Shown here: one piece after another, positions 54,237 through 63,941 of the stretch
How the letters are laid out: each line of letters opens with the position of its first letter
Numbering within the stretch: position 1 is the first letter of the stretch
Assembly (NCBI GenBank): GCA_934501435.1
Contig: CAKSTW010000002.1
Span: 253,508-317,507 of the forward strand
DNA: 64,000 nucleotides
Direction: 5' to 3'
Origin: an uncultured Eubacteriales bacterium
GTDB lineage: Bacteria > Bacillota > Clostridia > Oscillospirales > UBA644
Translations under genes and position numbers: made by a program
The notes under the pieces: model-generated
The model's input: only the letters and a program-made list of their open reading frames with translations
What the model was told of the DNA's origin: nothing
Database searches by the model: none

Positions 54237-55745
54237 ATGAAAAGAAAATTTTTTGCCGCGTTTCTTTCGTTAGTGATTTGTTTTTCGGCATTCTCTTTTT
54301 CGTCGGGAGCGGTCTCCGTTTCCGACGCCGACCGCGCAAAGATCGACGGCGCGGTTTACGAAGCCGATATTTCGGAACTTCACGCCATGCTCGTTTCGGG
54401 GCTTATCACGAGCCGCCGTCTGACAGAGATATATACCGAAAGAATAAACGAATATAACGGCGCCTTCAACTGCTTTATCACTCTTTGCGGGAACGCTCTT
54501 TCGGAGGCGGACAGCCGCGATAAAACGCTTTCGGAGAAAAAGGACGTCCCGCGTCTCTTCGGTATCCCCGTCGTCATAGGCGACGATATAGACCTTGCGG
54601 GCGAAGTTTCGACAAAAGGGGAGAGCCGCAAGAAGACCGCGGCGGAAACAGACGCCGACGTCGTAAAATATCTTAAGGAAAACGGCGCTGTAATTGTCGG
54701 AAAAACAAATATCAGCACTTACGCAAAAGCGCTCAACTATACGATAAGCGCGGTCGCGGGAGAAACGAAAAACGCCTATTCGAAAAACCTTTCTTCGGGA
54801 GGTTCTTCGGGCGGCGCCGCTTCTGCGGTCTCCCTTAACATGGCAGCCGCCGGCATAGGCGGCGATTCGGGCGGCGGATTGCTTTTCCCCGCGGCTCTGA
54901 ACGGCTGTTTTGCGCTGAGGACCACCCGCGGGACGGTTTCGGAAAGCGGCGTTTATTTTTCGAATCCTTCGGAGGGAACGGTCGGCGGGGTCGCGCGTTC
55001 GGTTTCCGATCTTGCGACGATTACCGACAGCCTTACGGGAGGGAAGACTTCTTATTTTGAAAATCTGAATCCCGACAGTCTCGTAGGTCTTCGCGTAGGT
55101 ATTCTTTCCGAACTTTCGAAAACGACTTCGTTTTCGACATGGCCCGTGAGCGCCGTCGATATCGAAACGAAAGAACTGTTTTATGCCGCCGTTGCGGAAC
55201 TTGAAAAATGCGGGGTCGAGGTAGTCGAAGTCTCCGTCCCGAAACTGTTCATTCTTTATTCGAACTGCGTGTCCGCCACGGGCGACGCGAAAACGGTCGC
55301 GTACGAAAGATATTACTCCGCTTTCAAAGAAACGCTTGAAAAAAACTCTCTTTCCGCTTTTATTTTTCCGACTTTCCTTTCCGAACCGAATTCGTCGGGA
55401 AGAAACGCCGAGGGGTATCCGAAAGCGGATTATGAAAATTTCGTTCTGACATCGGGATATATTTCCCAGATTCTCGGAACTCCCGAAATAACCGTACCGA
55501 TAGGAAGACATTCTTCGGGCGCGTCGGTCGGAATGGAAATTTCGGCAAGCCGCGGCGAAGAGCAGAAACTTCTGAATATCGCATACTCTTTCGAAAAACG
55601 CGTCGAAACGCGGGAAGCCGTCAACAGCGCTCCGAACCTTTACGAGAGCGGAGACGAAACGGTCGTACGGCTTATGTTCAAATACAAAACGGGTCCGTTT
55701 GAATTCCTGAACGCTTTTTATTCGGGACTCGGACTGTCACAATAA
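54237..55745 (+). CDS. Secreted amidase-signature homologue, probably catalytically inactive
   Basis: This 502-residue exported protein has a signal peptide (about 1-25, ending SSGA) and an amidase-signature fold. The catalytic triad of this family is Lys, cis-Ser and Ser. Here the Lys region reads LFGIPVVIGDDIDLAGE, with Gly115 where GIPVxVKD has Lys. The cis-Ser is kept (GGSSGGAAS, Ser191). The nucleophile region reads GGDSGGGLLFPA, with Gly214 where GTDTGGSIRxPA has Ser. Two of three catalytic residues are therefore missing, which points to a pseudoenzyme or a binding protein. The reading frame is intact and full length. It lies between ychF and aconitase; its partner is unknown. Confidence 0.85.
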   Translation: MKRKFFAAFLSLVICFSAFSFSSGAVSVSDADRAKIDGAVYEADISELHAMLVSGLITSRRLTEIYTERINEYNGAFNCFITLCGNALSEADSRDKTLSEKKDVPRLFGIPVVIGDDIDLAGEVSTKGESRKKTAAETDADVVKYLKENGAVIVGKTNISTYAKALNYTISAVAGETKNAYSKNLSSGGSSGGAASAVSLNMAAAGIGGDSGGGLLFPAALNGCFALRTTRGTVSESGVYFSNPSEGTVGGVARSVSDLATITDSLTGGKTSYFENLNPDSLVGLRVGILSELSKTTSFSTWPVSAVDIETKELFYAAVAELEKCGVEVVEVSVPKLFILYSNCVSATGDAKTVAYERYYSAFKETLEKNSLSAFIFPTFLSEPNSSGRNAEGYPKADYENFVLTSGYISQILGTPEITVPIGRHSSGASVGMEISASRGEEQKLLNIAYSFEKRVETREAVNSAPNLYESGDETVVRLMFKYKTGPFEFLNAFYSGLGLSQ

Positions 55746-55759
55746 AAGGAGAAGATAAA

Positions 55760-57694
55760 ATGGGACTTAACATCGCGCAGAAACTTATAAAAAGTCACCT
55801 TGTTTCGGGGGAGATGATCCCCGGCAGGGAAATTTCGATAAAGATCGACCAGACTTTGACGCAGGACGCCACCGGAACCATGGCGTACCTTCAGTTCGAG
55901 GCTATGGGAATAGACAGGGTAAAGACCGAACTTTCCCTTTCGTATATAGATCACAATACTTTGCAGTCGGGTTTTGAAAACGCGGACGACCACAAATATA
56001 TCCAGACCGTATGCAAAAAGCACGGCGTTTACTTCTCGAAACCCGGAAACGGTATCTGCCACCAGCTTCACCTCGAACGTTTCGGCGTTCCCGGCAAAAG
56101 CCTTGTCGGAAGCGATTCCCACACCCCGACCTGCGGCGGTATCGGAATGCTCGCGATAGGCGTCGGAGGTCTTGACGTTGCCGTGGCAATGGGCGGCGGA
56201 GCGTTTTACCTCAATATGCCGTACGTCGTAAAGGTAAATCTTACGGGTCGCCTCCGTCCGATGGTCTCCGCAAAAGACGTGATCTTAAAACTTCTCGAAA
56301 TAATGTCCGTCAAGGGCGGCGTCGGGAAAATAATCGAATATTCGGGCGAAGGAGTAAAAACCCTTACCGTTCCCGAAAGAGCGACGATAACGAATATGGG
56401 AGCCGAACTGGGAGCAACGACCAGCGTTTTCCCGTCGGACGAAATGACGAGAGAATTCCTCAAAGCGCAGGACAGGGAAAAGGATTATACTCCCCTTGCG
56501 GCGGATCCCGACGCGGAGTATGACGAAGTTATAAATATCGACCTTTCCGAACTTGTTCCTCTTGCGGCGTGCCCCCACAGCCCCGATAACGTCGTTCCCG
56601 TCGCAAACCTTGCGGGCGGAAATATCGACCAGGTATGTATAGGCTCCTGCACCAACTCTTCCTATACCGATATGATGAAAGTCGCCGCAATTCTTCGCGG
56701 CAGGACCGTTGCCGACAACGTTTCTCTGGTCATCGCTCCGGGTTCGCGTCAGGTGCTTACGATGCTTGCCGAAAACGGCGCGCTTGCGGATATAGTCGCC
56801 GCCGGAGCAAGAGTCGTCGAATGTGCGTGCGGACCTTGTATCGGAATGGGTCAGTCCCCGAAATCGAAGGGTATTTCCCTCCGTACTTTTAACAGAAACT
56901 TCGAGGGCAGAAGCGGAACCAAAGACGGGCAGGTCTATCTCGTTTCTCCCGAAACCGCCGCGGCAAGCGCCGTTGCTGGCGTTTTCTGCGACCCGACGAC
57001 CCTCAAAGGCGTCGACGTTTCGGTAAAAATGCCTTCTCACTTTAAGATAAACGACAATATGATAATCCCCCCCGCAAAAGAGGGCGAAGAGGTCGAAGTC
57101 GTCAGAGGTCCCAATATCAAACCGTTCCCCCTCAACACCGAACTCGACGAAACGCTTGAAAGAAAAGCGGTCCTCAAAGTCGGGGACAATATCACGACCG
57201 ACCACATCATGCCCGCGGGCGCGAAAATTCTTCCCTACCGTTCGAATATTCCGTATCTTTCGAAATTCTGCTTTGCCGTCTGCGACGAAGGCTTTTCCGA
57301 AAGAGCAAAGGAATGGGGCGGCGGATTTATCATCGGCGGTGTAAACTACGGTCAGGGTTCGAGCAGAGAACACGCCGCGCTCGTTCCGCTTTATCTCGGC
57401 GTAAAAGCGGTCATCACCAAGAGTTTTGCGAGAATTCATAAGGCAAACCTTATAAATTCCGGAATTTTGCCGCTCACCTTTGAAAACGAAGCGGATTACG
57501 ATAAGATAGACCTCGGCGACGACCTCGTTCTCGAAAATATAAGAGACGCCGTCGAAAACGGAGGAAAAGTCATTCTCAAAAACAAGACCAAAGGCGTTGA
57601 AATTCCTCTTGTTTCGGACTATTCCGAAAGACAGAGAAAACTTCTTCTTGCCGGCGGACTTCTCAACTATACCGGCAAAAACGTCAGGAAATAA
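55760..57694 (+). CDS. Aconitate hydratase
   Basis: This 644-residue [4Fe-4S] enzyme interconverts citrate and isocitrate. Cluster ligands are the cysteines in QVCIGSCTNSSYTDM and ECACGPCIGMGQ. DQTLTQDATGTMAY, VGSDSHTPTCGGIGMLAIGV and the C-terminal swivel domain (NYGQGSSREHAAL) are visible. The short length and shape match the compact aconitase found in Clostridia and Aquifex, not AcnA or AcnB of E. coli. No other TCA-cycle gene is adjacent. Confidence 0.95.
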   Translation: MGLNIAQKLIKSHLVSGEMIPGREISIKIDQTLTQDATGTMAYLQFEAMGIDRVKTELSLSYIDHNTLQSGFENADDHKYIQTVCKKHGVYFSKPGNGICHQLHLERFGVPGKSLVGSDSHTPTCGGIGMLAIGVGGLDVAVAMGGGAFYLNMPYVVKVNLTGRLRPMVSAKDVILKLLEIMSVKGGVGKIIEYSGEGVKTLTVPERATITNMGAELGATTSVFPSDEMTREFLKAQDREKDYTPLAADPDAEYDEVINIDLSELVPLAACPHSPDNVVPVANLAGGNIDQVCIGSCTNSSYTDMMKVAAILRGRTVADNVSLVIAPGSRQVLTMLAENGALADIVAAGARVVECACGPCIGMGQSPKSKGISLRTFNRNFEGRSGTKDGQVYLVSPETAAASAVAGVFCDPTTLKGVDVSVKMPSHFKINDNMIIPPAKEGEEVEVVRGPNIKPFPLNTELDETLERKAVLKVGDNITTDHIMPAGAKILPYRSNIPYLSKFCFAVCDEGFSERAKEWGGGFIIGGVNYGQGSSREHAALVPLYLGVKAVITKSFARIHKANLINSGILPLTFENEADYDKIDLGDDLVLENIRDAVENGGKVILKNKTKGVEIPLVSDYSERQRKLLLAGGLLNYTGKNVRK

Positions 57695-57709
57695 TAAAAG
57701 GAGGGCGTT

Positions 57710-58156
57710 ATGAAAATAATTGCCCAGAACAAAAAGGCATATTTCGACTATTTCGTGGAAGAAAAGTACGAAGCGGGTATCGAACTGTTCGGCACGGAGG
57801 TCAAGTCCGTCCGTCTGGGGCAGATAAACTTAAAGGACAGTTACTGTTCGATAGATAACGGTCAGATATTCGCTCTCGGCGTGCATATTTCTCCTTACGA
57901 AAAGGGAAATATCTTCAATAAAGACCCCCTGCGCCCGAAAAGACTTCTCCTGCACAAAAAGGAGATACTGAAACTTTTCGGCAAAGTCAAACAGGCGGGC
58001 TATTCGGTCATTCCTCTTTCGGTCTATCTCAAAGGACCTCTCATGAAAATGGAGATAGGTCTCTGTAAAGGTAAAAAACTTTACGACAAGCGCGAGAGCA
58101 TTGCGAAAAAAGACGCCGAAAGAGAAATAAACAGAAGAATGAGGGACAGAACTTGA
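57710..58156 (+). CDS. smpB: SsrA-binding protein SmpB
   Basis: This 148-residue protein carries tmRNA to stalled ribosomes for trans-translation. It has the IIAQNKKAYFDYFVEEKYEA opening, GIELFGTEVKSVRLGQINLK and the basic tail KGKKLYDKRESIAKKDAERE. The ssrA gene is not in the window. It overlaps ruvC by 4 bases. Confidence 0.96.
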   Translation: MKIIAQNKKAYFDYFVEEKYEAGIELFGTEVKSVRLGQINLKDSYCSIDNGQIFALGVHISPYEKGNIFNKDPLRPKRLLLHKKEILKLFGKVKQAGYSVIPLSVYLKGPLMKMEIGLCKGKKLYDKRESIAKKDAEREINRRMRDRT

Positions 58157-58623
58157 TTATTTTGGGAGTTGACCCCGGAATTGCGACCGTCGGTTACGGA
58201 ATGGTCGAATATGTTGGGAATAAATTCGTGTCGTCCGATTACGGAGCGATATTGACCCCGGCAAAAACCGACCTTGAGGACAGGCTTAATATCATTTTCG
58301 ACGAACTCTGCCGCCTCATCTCATTTTATAAGGCGGAAAATCTGGCGGTCGAGGAACTGTTTTTCAACACGAACGTCAAAACGGGGATCGCCGTCGCTCA
58401 CGGCAGGGGAGTAATTCTTCTTGCAGGCAAAAAATCGGGCGTCCCCATATACGAATATACGCCGCTTCAGGTAAAACAGGCGGTAGTCGGCTACGGCAGA
58501 GCCGAAAAACAGCAGGTCATGGCAATGGTCAAAATGCTCCTGAATTTACAGAAGATACCGCGTCCCGACGACGCCGCGGACGCTCTTGCGATGGCTATCT
58601 GCCACGCCCATACCATAAGATAA
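58153..58623 (+). CDS. ruvC: Holliday junction endonuclease RuvC
   Basis: This 156-residue nuclease resolves Holliday junctions. It has the catalytic acids in LGVDPGIATVGYG, AVEELFFNTNVKT and RPDDAADALAMAICHAH. The start is a TTG at 58153 overlapping the smpB stop codon (TTGA). It heads ruvC-ruvA-ruvB. Confidence 0.96.
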   Translation: MIILGVDPGIATVGYGMVEYVGNKFVSSDYGAILTPAKTDLEDRLNIIFDELCRLISFYKAENLAVEELFFNTNVKTGIAVAHGRGVILLAGKKSGVPIYEYTPLQVKQAVVGYGRAEKQQVMAMVKMLLNLQKIPRPDDAADALAMAICHAHTIR

Positions 58624-58636
58624 CGGAGGAATACCC

Positions 58637-59230
58637 GTGTATTACTACTTAAAAGGAAAACTTGCCCTTGCGTCTCCGTCCCTTGCGGTCGTCGACTGCG
58701 GAGGGGTCGGGTATAGATGCGCGATAACGGGAACGACCTATTCGCAGATATGCAGGGAAACGGAAGTAAAACTCTATACCTATCTTAATGTAAGGGAAGA
58801 CGCGATGGATCTTTTCGGCTTTGCGACCGAAGAGGAAAAGGACTTCTTTATAATGCTTCTTTCGGTAAGCGGAGTGGGTCCGAAAGCCGCCTTGTCGGTG
58901 CTTTCCGAACTGTCGCCGTCGGCGCTGGCAACCGCCATTCTTTCGTCCGACGTCAGAAAAATAACGGCGGCTCAGGGGGTAGGCCCCAAAATGGCGCAGC
59001 GTATCTGTCTCGAACTCAAAGATAAAATTGCGAAATCGGGCTTTGAATCTGCCGCCGAAACGCCGTCACAGGGCTTTGCTTCCGCCGGCGTAAGAGACGA
59101 AGCGATAGCGGTTTTAACCGAACTCGGCTATTCGAAATCGGACGCCGACGCTGCGGTCAGAAAATGTTCCGCCGAAAACACCGAAGACCTTGTCCGGCAG
59201 GCGCTCCGCTATTTAAGCAGACTTATATAG
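58637..59230 (+). CDS. ruvA: Holliday junction branch migration protein RuvA
   Basis: This 197-residue protein has the N-terminal OB domain (about 1-62), helix-hairpin-helix motifs (LLSVSGVGPKAALSVLSELS and ITAAQGVGPKMAQRICLELK) and the C-terminal RuvB-contacting domain (about 150-197). It tetramerises on Holliday junctions. The start is GTG at 58637, 8 bases after CGGAGG. Confidence 0.96.
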   Translation: MYYYLKGKLALASPSLAVVDCGGVGYRCAITGTTYSQICRETEVKLYTYLNVREDAMDLFGFATEEEKDFFIMLLSVSGVGPKAALSVLSELSPSALATAILSSDVRKITAAQGVGPKMAQRICLELKDKIAKSGFESAAETPSQGFASAGVRDEAIAVLTELGYSKSDADAAVRKCSAENTEDLVRQALRYLSRLI

Positions 59231-59240
59231 GAGGTATTGA

Positions 59241-60254
59241 ATGGAATTCGACGACGAAAGACTTCTTTCCGCCCACGCGATGAACCGCGCGGAAGAGGAT
59301 ACCGAACAGTCTTTAAGACCTCACACGCTTGATGAATACGTCGGGCAGGACACCGTCAAGGAAAACCTTAAAATTTTTATAGAAGCCGCGAAAAAAAGAG
59401 AAGACAGCCTCGACCACGTTCTTTTATACGGACCTCCGGGTCTCGGCAAAACGACCCTTGCGAATATCATCGCCTCCGAAATGGGCGTTTCGATAAGAGT
59501 TACGAGCGGCCCCGCCCTTGAAAGAACGGGCGATATAGTCGCTCTGCTCACGAATTTGCAGGACGGCGACATTCTCTTTATCGACGAGATACACCGCCTG
59601 TCAAGAACCGTCGAAGAGGTTCTTTACCCCGCAATGGAGGATTACGAATTCGATATAATCCTCGGAAAAGGCCCGTCGGCAAGGTCGATACGTTTCAATC
59701 TGCCGAAGTTCACCCTTATAGGCGCGACGACCCGTTCTGGGCAGCTTGCCGCTCCTTTCCGCGACAGATTCGGCGTAATTTCAAGGCTCGAACTCTATTC
59801 GAACGCCGACTTGACGAAGATAGTCAAGCGTTCGGCGGGAATCCTCGGAATAAAAATAGACGACGAGGGGGCTTACGAAATCGCTTCCCGTTCGAGAGGA
59901 ACTCCGCGAATAGCGAACCGGCTTCTCAAAAGGGTGAGAGACTTTGCGCAGGTCCTCGGCGACGGGATAATTCATAAGGAAATTGCCGATAAGGCTCTCG
60001 ATAAACTCGAAATAGACAGGCTCGGTCTTGACAACGTGGACAGAACGATGCTCGAAGCGATAATCAGAAGTTTCAAGGGAGGACCCGTCGGGCTTGAAAC
60101 GCTCGCGGCGCTTGTCGGCGAAGAACCCGTAACGATAGAAGACGTTTACGAACCGTATCTCATGCAGCTCGGTTTTCTTGCGAGAACTCCGAGAGGCAGA
60201 TGCGCGACCCCTGCGGCGTACGAGCATCTCGGTTTTAAGTATGAAGCAAAATAA
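59241..60254 (+). CDS. ruvB: Holliday junction branch migration ATPase RuvB
   Basis: This 337-residue AAA+ motor has Walker A GPPGLGKTTLAN, Walker B ILFIDEIHRL, sensor 1 LIGATTRSG and the C-terminal winged helix (FLARTPRGRCATPAAYEHL). With RuvA it pumps DNA through the junction. The order ruvC-ruvA-ruvB is standard. Confidence 0.97.
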   Translation: MEFDDERLLSAHAMNRAEEDTEQSLRPHTLDEYVGQDTVKENLKIFIEAAKKREDSLDHVLLYGPPGLGKTTLANIIASEMGVSIRVTSGPALERTGDIVALLTNLQDGDILFIDEIHRLSRTVEEVLYPAMEDYEFDIILGKGPSARSIRFNLPKFTLIGATTRSGQLAAPFRDRFGVISRLELYSNADLTKIVKRSAGILGIKIDDEGAYEIASRSRGTPRIANRLLKRVRDFAQVLGDGIIHKEIADKALDKLEIDRLGLDNVDRTMLEAIIRSFKGGPVGLETLAALVGEEPVTIEDVYEPYLMQLGFLARTPRGRCATPAAYEHLGFKYEAK

Positions 60255-60268
60255 CAGAAGGTGAAAAT

Positions 60269-61444
60269 ATGAAATTTGCAAACAGAGCGGAGGGAATGAA
60301 ACCGTCCGCAATAAGGGAAATCCTCAAGGCGATGAGCGATCCGACGCTCATATCTCTTGCGGGAGGAAACCCCGACCCCGAAAGTTTTCCCGTAAAGGAA
60401 ATGGCTGAAATTTCCCGGGATCTTTTCCTTAACAGTTCCGCAAAGGCGCTGCAGTACGGCATTACCGAAGGCTACACTCCTTTAAGGGAACAGATGAAAG
60501 AAAGGCTCGAAAAGAAATTCAATATAAATAAGGAAGACAACGAACTTATAATTACCACGGGCGGTCAGCAGGGGCTCGACCTTACCTGCCGCGTTCTCTG
60601 CAACGAGGGAGACGTCGTCGTCTGCGAAAATCCGTCTTTCCTCGGCGCGCTCAATTCTTTCCGTTCTTTCGGCGCCGACCTTGTCGGAGTTTCGGTCGAA
60701 GACGACGGAATGAACGTTGAAGAACTCGAAAACGTTCTTAAAAATACGAAAAACGTCAAAATGATATATACCATTCCGACGTTCCAGAACCCGATGGGCG
60801 TTACGATGTCCCTTGAAAAAAGGAAAAAGATGCTCGCTCTTGCGGAGAAATACGACGTTATAATCCTTGAGGACAACCCCTACGGAGAACTCCGTTTCAA
60901 AGGGGACGATATCCCGACGGTTAAAAGTCTCGATACAAAGGGACAGGTCGTCTACTGTTCGTCCTTTTCGAAGATATTCTCTCCGGGTATCCGCATAGGC
61001 TATCTCTGCGGACGCCCCGATATAATCGCAAAGACCGTCGTCGCAAAACAGGTAAGCGACGTTCACACAAACCTCTTTTTCCAGATGCTCATTTCGGAAT
61101 TCATCGAAAAATACGACCTTGACGGTCACATAGACAAGATACGCGGCATCTACCGCGAAAAAGCGGCGGCGATGCAGGCGGCAATAAAGAAATATCTTCC
61201 CGAAAACGTAAAATGCACCGACCCCGACGGCGGACTCTTCTTATGGTGCACTCTTCCCGACGGCAGGGATTCGGTTGAGTTTGCCGCCGAACTTATGAAG
61301 AAAAAAGTCGCGGTAATACCCGGAAACGCGTTCTATGTCGATACCGAAAAACCGAGCGACGGTCTCCGTCTCAACTATTCGATGCCGTCTTTTGAAAATA
61401 TCGACAAAGCAATAAAAGCAATGGGGGAATGTCTCAATGGATAA
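60269..61444 (+). CDS. PLP-dependent aminotransferase (class I/II, LysN/MocR-like)
   Basis: This 391-residue fold-type I aminotransferase has LISLAGGNPDPESFPVKEMA at the N-terminus, TTGGQQGLDLTCRVL, and the PLP lysine in SSFSKIFSPGIRIGY. The sequence resembles 2-aminoadipate/valine-type aminotransferases that are related to MocR regulators but lack a GntR domain. Substrate unknown. It overlaps trpS by 8 bases. Confidence 0.92.
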   Translation: MKFANRAEGMKPSAIREILKAMSDPTLISLAGGNPDPESFPVKEMAEISRDLFLNSSAKALQYGITEGYTPLREQMKERLEKKFNINKEDNELIITTGGQQGLDLTCRVLCNEGDVVVCENPSFLGALNSFRSFGADLVGVSVEDDGMNVEELENVLKNTKNVKMIYTIPTFQNPMGVTMSLEKRKKMLALAEKYDVIILEDNPYGELRFKGDDIPTVKSLDTKGQVVYCSSFSKIFSPGIRIGYLCGRPDIIAKTVVAKQVSDVHTNLFFQMLISEFIEKYDLDGHIDKIRGIYREKAAAMQAAIKKYLPENVKCTDPDGGLFLWCTLPDGRDSVEFAAELMKKKVAVIPGNAFYVDTEKPSDGLRLNYSMPSFENIDKAIKAMGECLNG

Positions 61445-62435
61445 CGAAAAGAAAGTAATTTTAAGCGCGATAAAGCCGACGGGGACCCTTAATCTCGGCG
61501 GATATCTCGGCGCGATGAAAAACTGGGTCGAATTGCAGGACGAATACAACTGTCTTTACTGTATCGCCGATCTGCACGCCTTAACGATAAAAATCGACCC
61601 CGCAATTCTCCGCAAAAATTCCCTCGACCTCTTTGCTTTGTATATAGCCTGCGGAATAGACCCCGAAAAGTCGATACTTTTCTATCAGAGCCATGTTTCG
61701 CAGCACGCCGAACTCGGCTGGATACTCGACTGCTACACTATGTTCGGCGAACTTTCGAGAATGACCCAGTTCAAGGATAAGGCTGCCAAAAACGCCGATA
61801 ACGTAAACGCGGGACTCTTTACCTACCCGTCGCTTATGGCTGCGGATATCCTGCTTTATCAGGCGGACCTCGTGCCCGTCGGCGAAGACCAGAGACAGCA
61901 CCTTGAAATATGCCGCGATATCGCGACCCGTTTCAACGGCAGATACAGCGAAACTTTCAAACTTCCCGAGGCGTACACCCCGAAAGTCGGAGCAAGGGTA
62001 AAATCCCTTTCAAATCCCGAAAACAAAATGTCGAAAAGCGAGAGCGACGCGAACGGGACGGTCGATCTGCTCGATCCGAGAGACGTCGTTATCCGTAAAT
62101 TCAAAAAAGCCGTCACCGACAGCGAGGCGGTCGTAAGATACGCCGACGGAAAAGACGGAATAAACAACCTTATGAATATCTATTCCGCAATAACCGGCAA
62201 AACTTTTGCCGAGATCGAAAGAGAATTCGACGGAAAAGGCTACGGCGATTTCAAACTTGCGGTGGGCGAAACGGTCGCCGACCTGCTTTCTCCCATTCAG
62301 GAAAGATTCAACGCTATCCGCTCCGATAAGGCGGAAATGGAAAGAATTTACCGCGAGGGCGCGGAAAAAGCAAGATATATCGCGAACAAAACGCTTCGCA
62401 AAGTATATAAAAAGGTCGGACTTATCGAAAAATAA
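61437..62435 (+). CDS. trpS: Tryptophanyl-tRNA synthetase
   Basis: This 332-residue class Ic synthetase has the HIGH-like motif TGTLNLGGYLGA, LMAADILLYQADLVPVGEDQ, and KMSKS in NPENKMSKSESD. It is a compact bacterial form. The start at 61437 lies inside the end of the aminotransferase gene, so the two are coupled. Confidence 0.96.
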   Translation: MDNEKKVILSAIKPTGTLNLGGYLGAMKNWVELQDEYNCLYCIADLHALTIKIDPAILRKNSLDLFALYIACGIDPEKSILFYQSHVSQHAELGWILDCYTMFGELSRMTQFKDKAAKNADNVNAGLFTYPSLMAADILLYQADLVPVGEDQRQHLEICRDIATRFNGRYSETFKLPEAYTPKVGARVKSLSNPENKMSKSESDANGTVDLLDPRDVVIRKFKKAVTDSEAVVRYADGKDGINNLMNIYSAITGKTFAEIEREFDGKGYGDFKLAVGETVADLLSPIQERFNAIRSDKAEMERIYREGAEKARYIANKTLRKVYKKVGLIEK

Positions 62436-62455
62436 CAGAAAGGAATTTTTTCAGT

Positions 62456-62905
62456 ATGAAAGACAATAATCTTGTTGCAAATCCCAACAAAATTCACTGT
62501 CTTCTCGACGCTCTGATTTTCTGCGCTGCGGAAGCGGCGGGCGTTCTGGTTTATTTTCTTCTGAAAATCGACTCTCCCGCAACAAACCTCGAAAAAGGGC
62601 TTCAGACCGCGCTTGTCTGCGGGCTTATAGTCCTCACTCTCTTTATGGGAACGGGAATTATCTTTTCTCTGCGTTCTCTTTATCCGAGAGCCATTCTTAC
62701 CGTCACCGACGAAAAGGTGCTTCTGGAAAAGAAAAAGGAGATAATGCTTTCGGATATCGAAAGCGTTTCTTCGAACGGCGGGAAAAAACTTGTGATAAAA
62801 GCGAAAAACGGAGACGTTATCTCCATTCGCAAAACCGACGTGAACGTTCCTTTGGAAACTCTTGAATACGCAATAAACCTGCGTATCGGAAAGGTTGAAA
62901 AATGA
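62456..62905 (+). CDS. Two-helix membrane protein of unknown function
   Basis: This 149-residue protein has two TM helices (about 15-37 and 48-75) and a cytoplasmic C-terminal domain (about 78-149; VTDEKVLLEKKKEIMLSDIE then SNGGKKLVIKAKNGD) with the alternating pattern of a small PH-like beta domain. It has an AAAGGAA site and overlaps the next gene by 4 bases. No family is recognised. Confidence 0.72.
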   Translation: MKDNNLVANPNKIHCLLDALIFCAAEAAGVLVYFLLKIDSPATNLEKGLQTALVCGLIVLTLFMGTGIIFSLRSLYPRAILTVTDEKVLLEKKKEIMLSDIESVSSNGGKKLVIKAKNGDVISIRKTDVNVPLETLEYAINLRIGKVEK

Positions 62906-63864
62906 AAGTCCTGAAAAAAATACTCAAGATAGTTCTTATAATCGTATTGGTTCTCCTCGTTCTGTGGGGCGTCGCAAACCTTGCGAAATTCATTATCTAT
63001 CCCGATTATATGCAGCAGAGACAGAACGTCTGCGCTATCCCCGACCTAAATAACGGCTTTATCCCGCAGGGAATAACCTACGACGCCGAAAGCGGGTCTT
63101 ACATCATGAGCGGATATACGGGCGACCGCGTCGCTTTGTACGTCGTTTCCTCTTCGGGCTATAAGGAAGTCAGACTTCTTAACGCGGACGGGCAAATTTT
63201 CGAAGGTCACGGCGGCGGAGTTACCGCCGCGGGCAAATACGTCTACGTTGCCGACGGCGGCTGTCTTACCGCTTTTAATATCGCCGATATCAGAGAAAAC
63301 GACACCGCGACCGCCGTAAAGAAAATAAAGGTCGACAACAGCGCGTCCTACGTTTCGTCCGACGGAAATTACGTTTATGTCGGCGAATTCTACCGTGCGG
63401 GAAACTATGAGACCGAAGAAAGCCATTACTTCACGACCCCCGAAGGCGAAGAAAACAAGGCTATCGTTTCGGCATACAAAGTCGAGGCGGACGGTGAGAT
63501 AAACGCCGCCACCCCCGAATTCTCCGTTTCGCTCCCGTCCCTCGTTCAGGGCTTTGCAATGAAAGACGGAGGTGTAATTCTTTCCCGCTCGTGGGGACTT
63601 TCCTCGTCGAAGATAGAATTCTACGGCGAACCTGAAAACTCGGGCAAAACGATTTCCGCGTCGGGAAAAGAAGTCCCGCTTTACTATGTCGGAAGTAAAA
63701 ACCTTATAAAATCGGTTGACGCGCCTTTCTTCAGCGAAGATATAACGGTCGTCGGCGACAGAGTCGTCATCAACTTCGAATCGGCTACAAACAAATATAT
63801 CATCGGTAAACTCTTCTTCGCAACTCACGCGACGTCCTACCCGATTCCGAGCCTGAATAAATAG
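62902..63864 (+). CDS. Membrane-anchored protein with predicted extracellular beta-propeller
   Basis: This 320-residue protein has one N-terminal TM helix (about 4-30) and an extracellular domain with repeated strand-turn patterns (SGYTGDRVALYVVSSSG, AAGKYVYVADGGCLTAFNIA, SSDGNYVYVGEFYRAGNYET) that look like propeller blades. No catalytic motif is evident. It overlaps the preceding membrane gene by 4 bases, so the pair may form one complex. Confidence 0.72.
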   Translation: MKVLKKILKIVLIIVLVLLVLWGVANLAKFIIYPDYMQQRQNVCAIPDLNNGFIPQGITYDAESGSYIMSGYTGDRVALYVVSSSGYKEVRLLNADGQIFEGHGGGVTAAGKYVYVADGGCLTAFNIADIRENDTATAVKKIKVDNSASYVSSDGNYVYVGEFYRAGNYETEESHYFTTPEGEENKAIVSAYKVEADGEINAATPEFSVSLPSLVQGFAMKDGGVILSRSWGLSSSKIEFYGEPENSGKTISASGKEVPLYYVGSKNLIKSVDAPFFSEDITVVGDRVVINFESATNKYIIGKLFFATHATSYPIPSLNK

Positions 63865-63866
63865 TT

Positions 63867-63941
63867 ATGAAAAAAGTTCCTGAACTGATAGTTATGCTCA
63901 CCCATAACGATATGACGGCAGACAATGCTCATGTACGGTAA
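63867..63941 (+). pseudogene. 5' fragment of an interrupted gene
   Basis: An ATG 2 bases after the preceding stop codon opens MKKVPELIVMLTHNDMTADN, which looks like the start of a conserved clostridial protein of unknown function (I recall LIVMLTYND openings). After about codon 21 the sequence changes character and a stop follows at 63939. The last 70 bases of the window do not continue the protein in any frame that I can see. It could be an insertion, a deletion or an assembly joint. No ribosome-binding site is obvious. Confidence 0.45.

Noticed and set aside
54270..55511. A 413-codon open frame antisense to the amidase homologue
   Set aside because: It is a shadow frame of a recognisable gene and shows no protein family or start signals.
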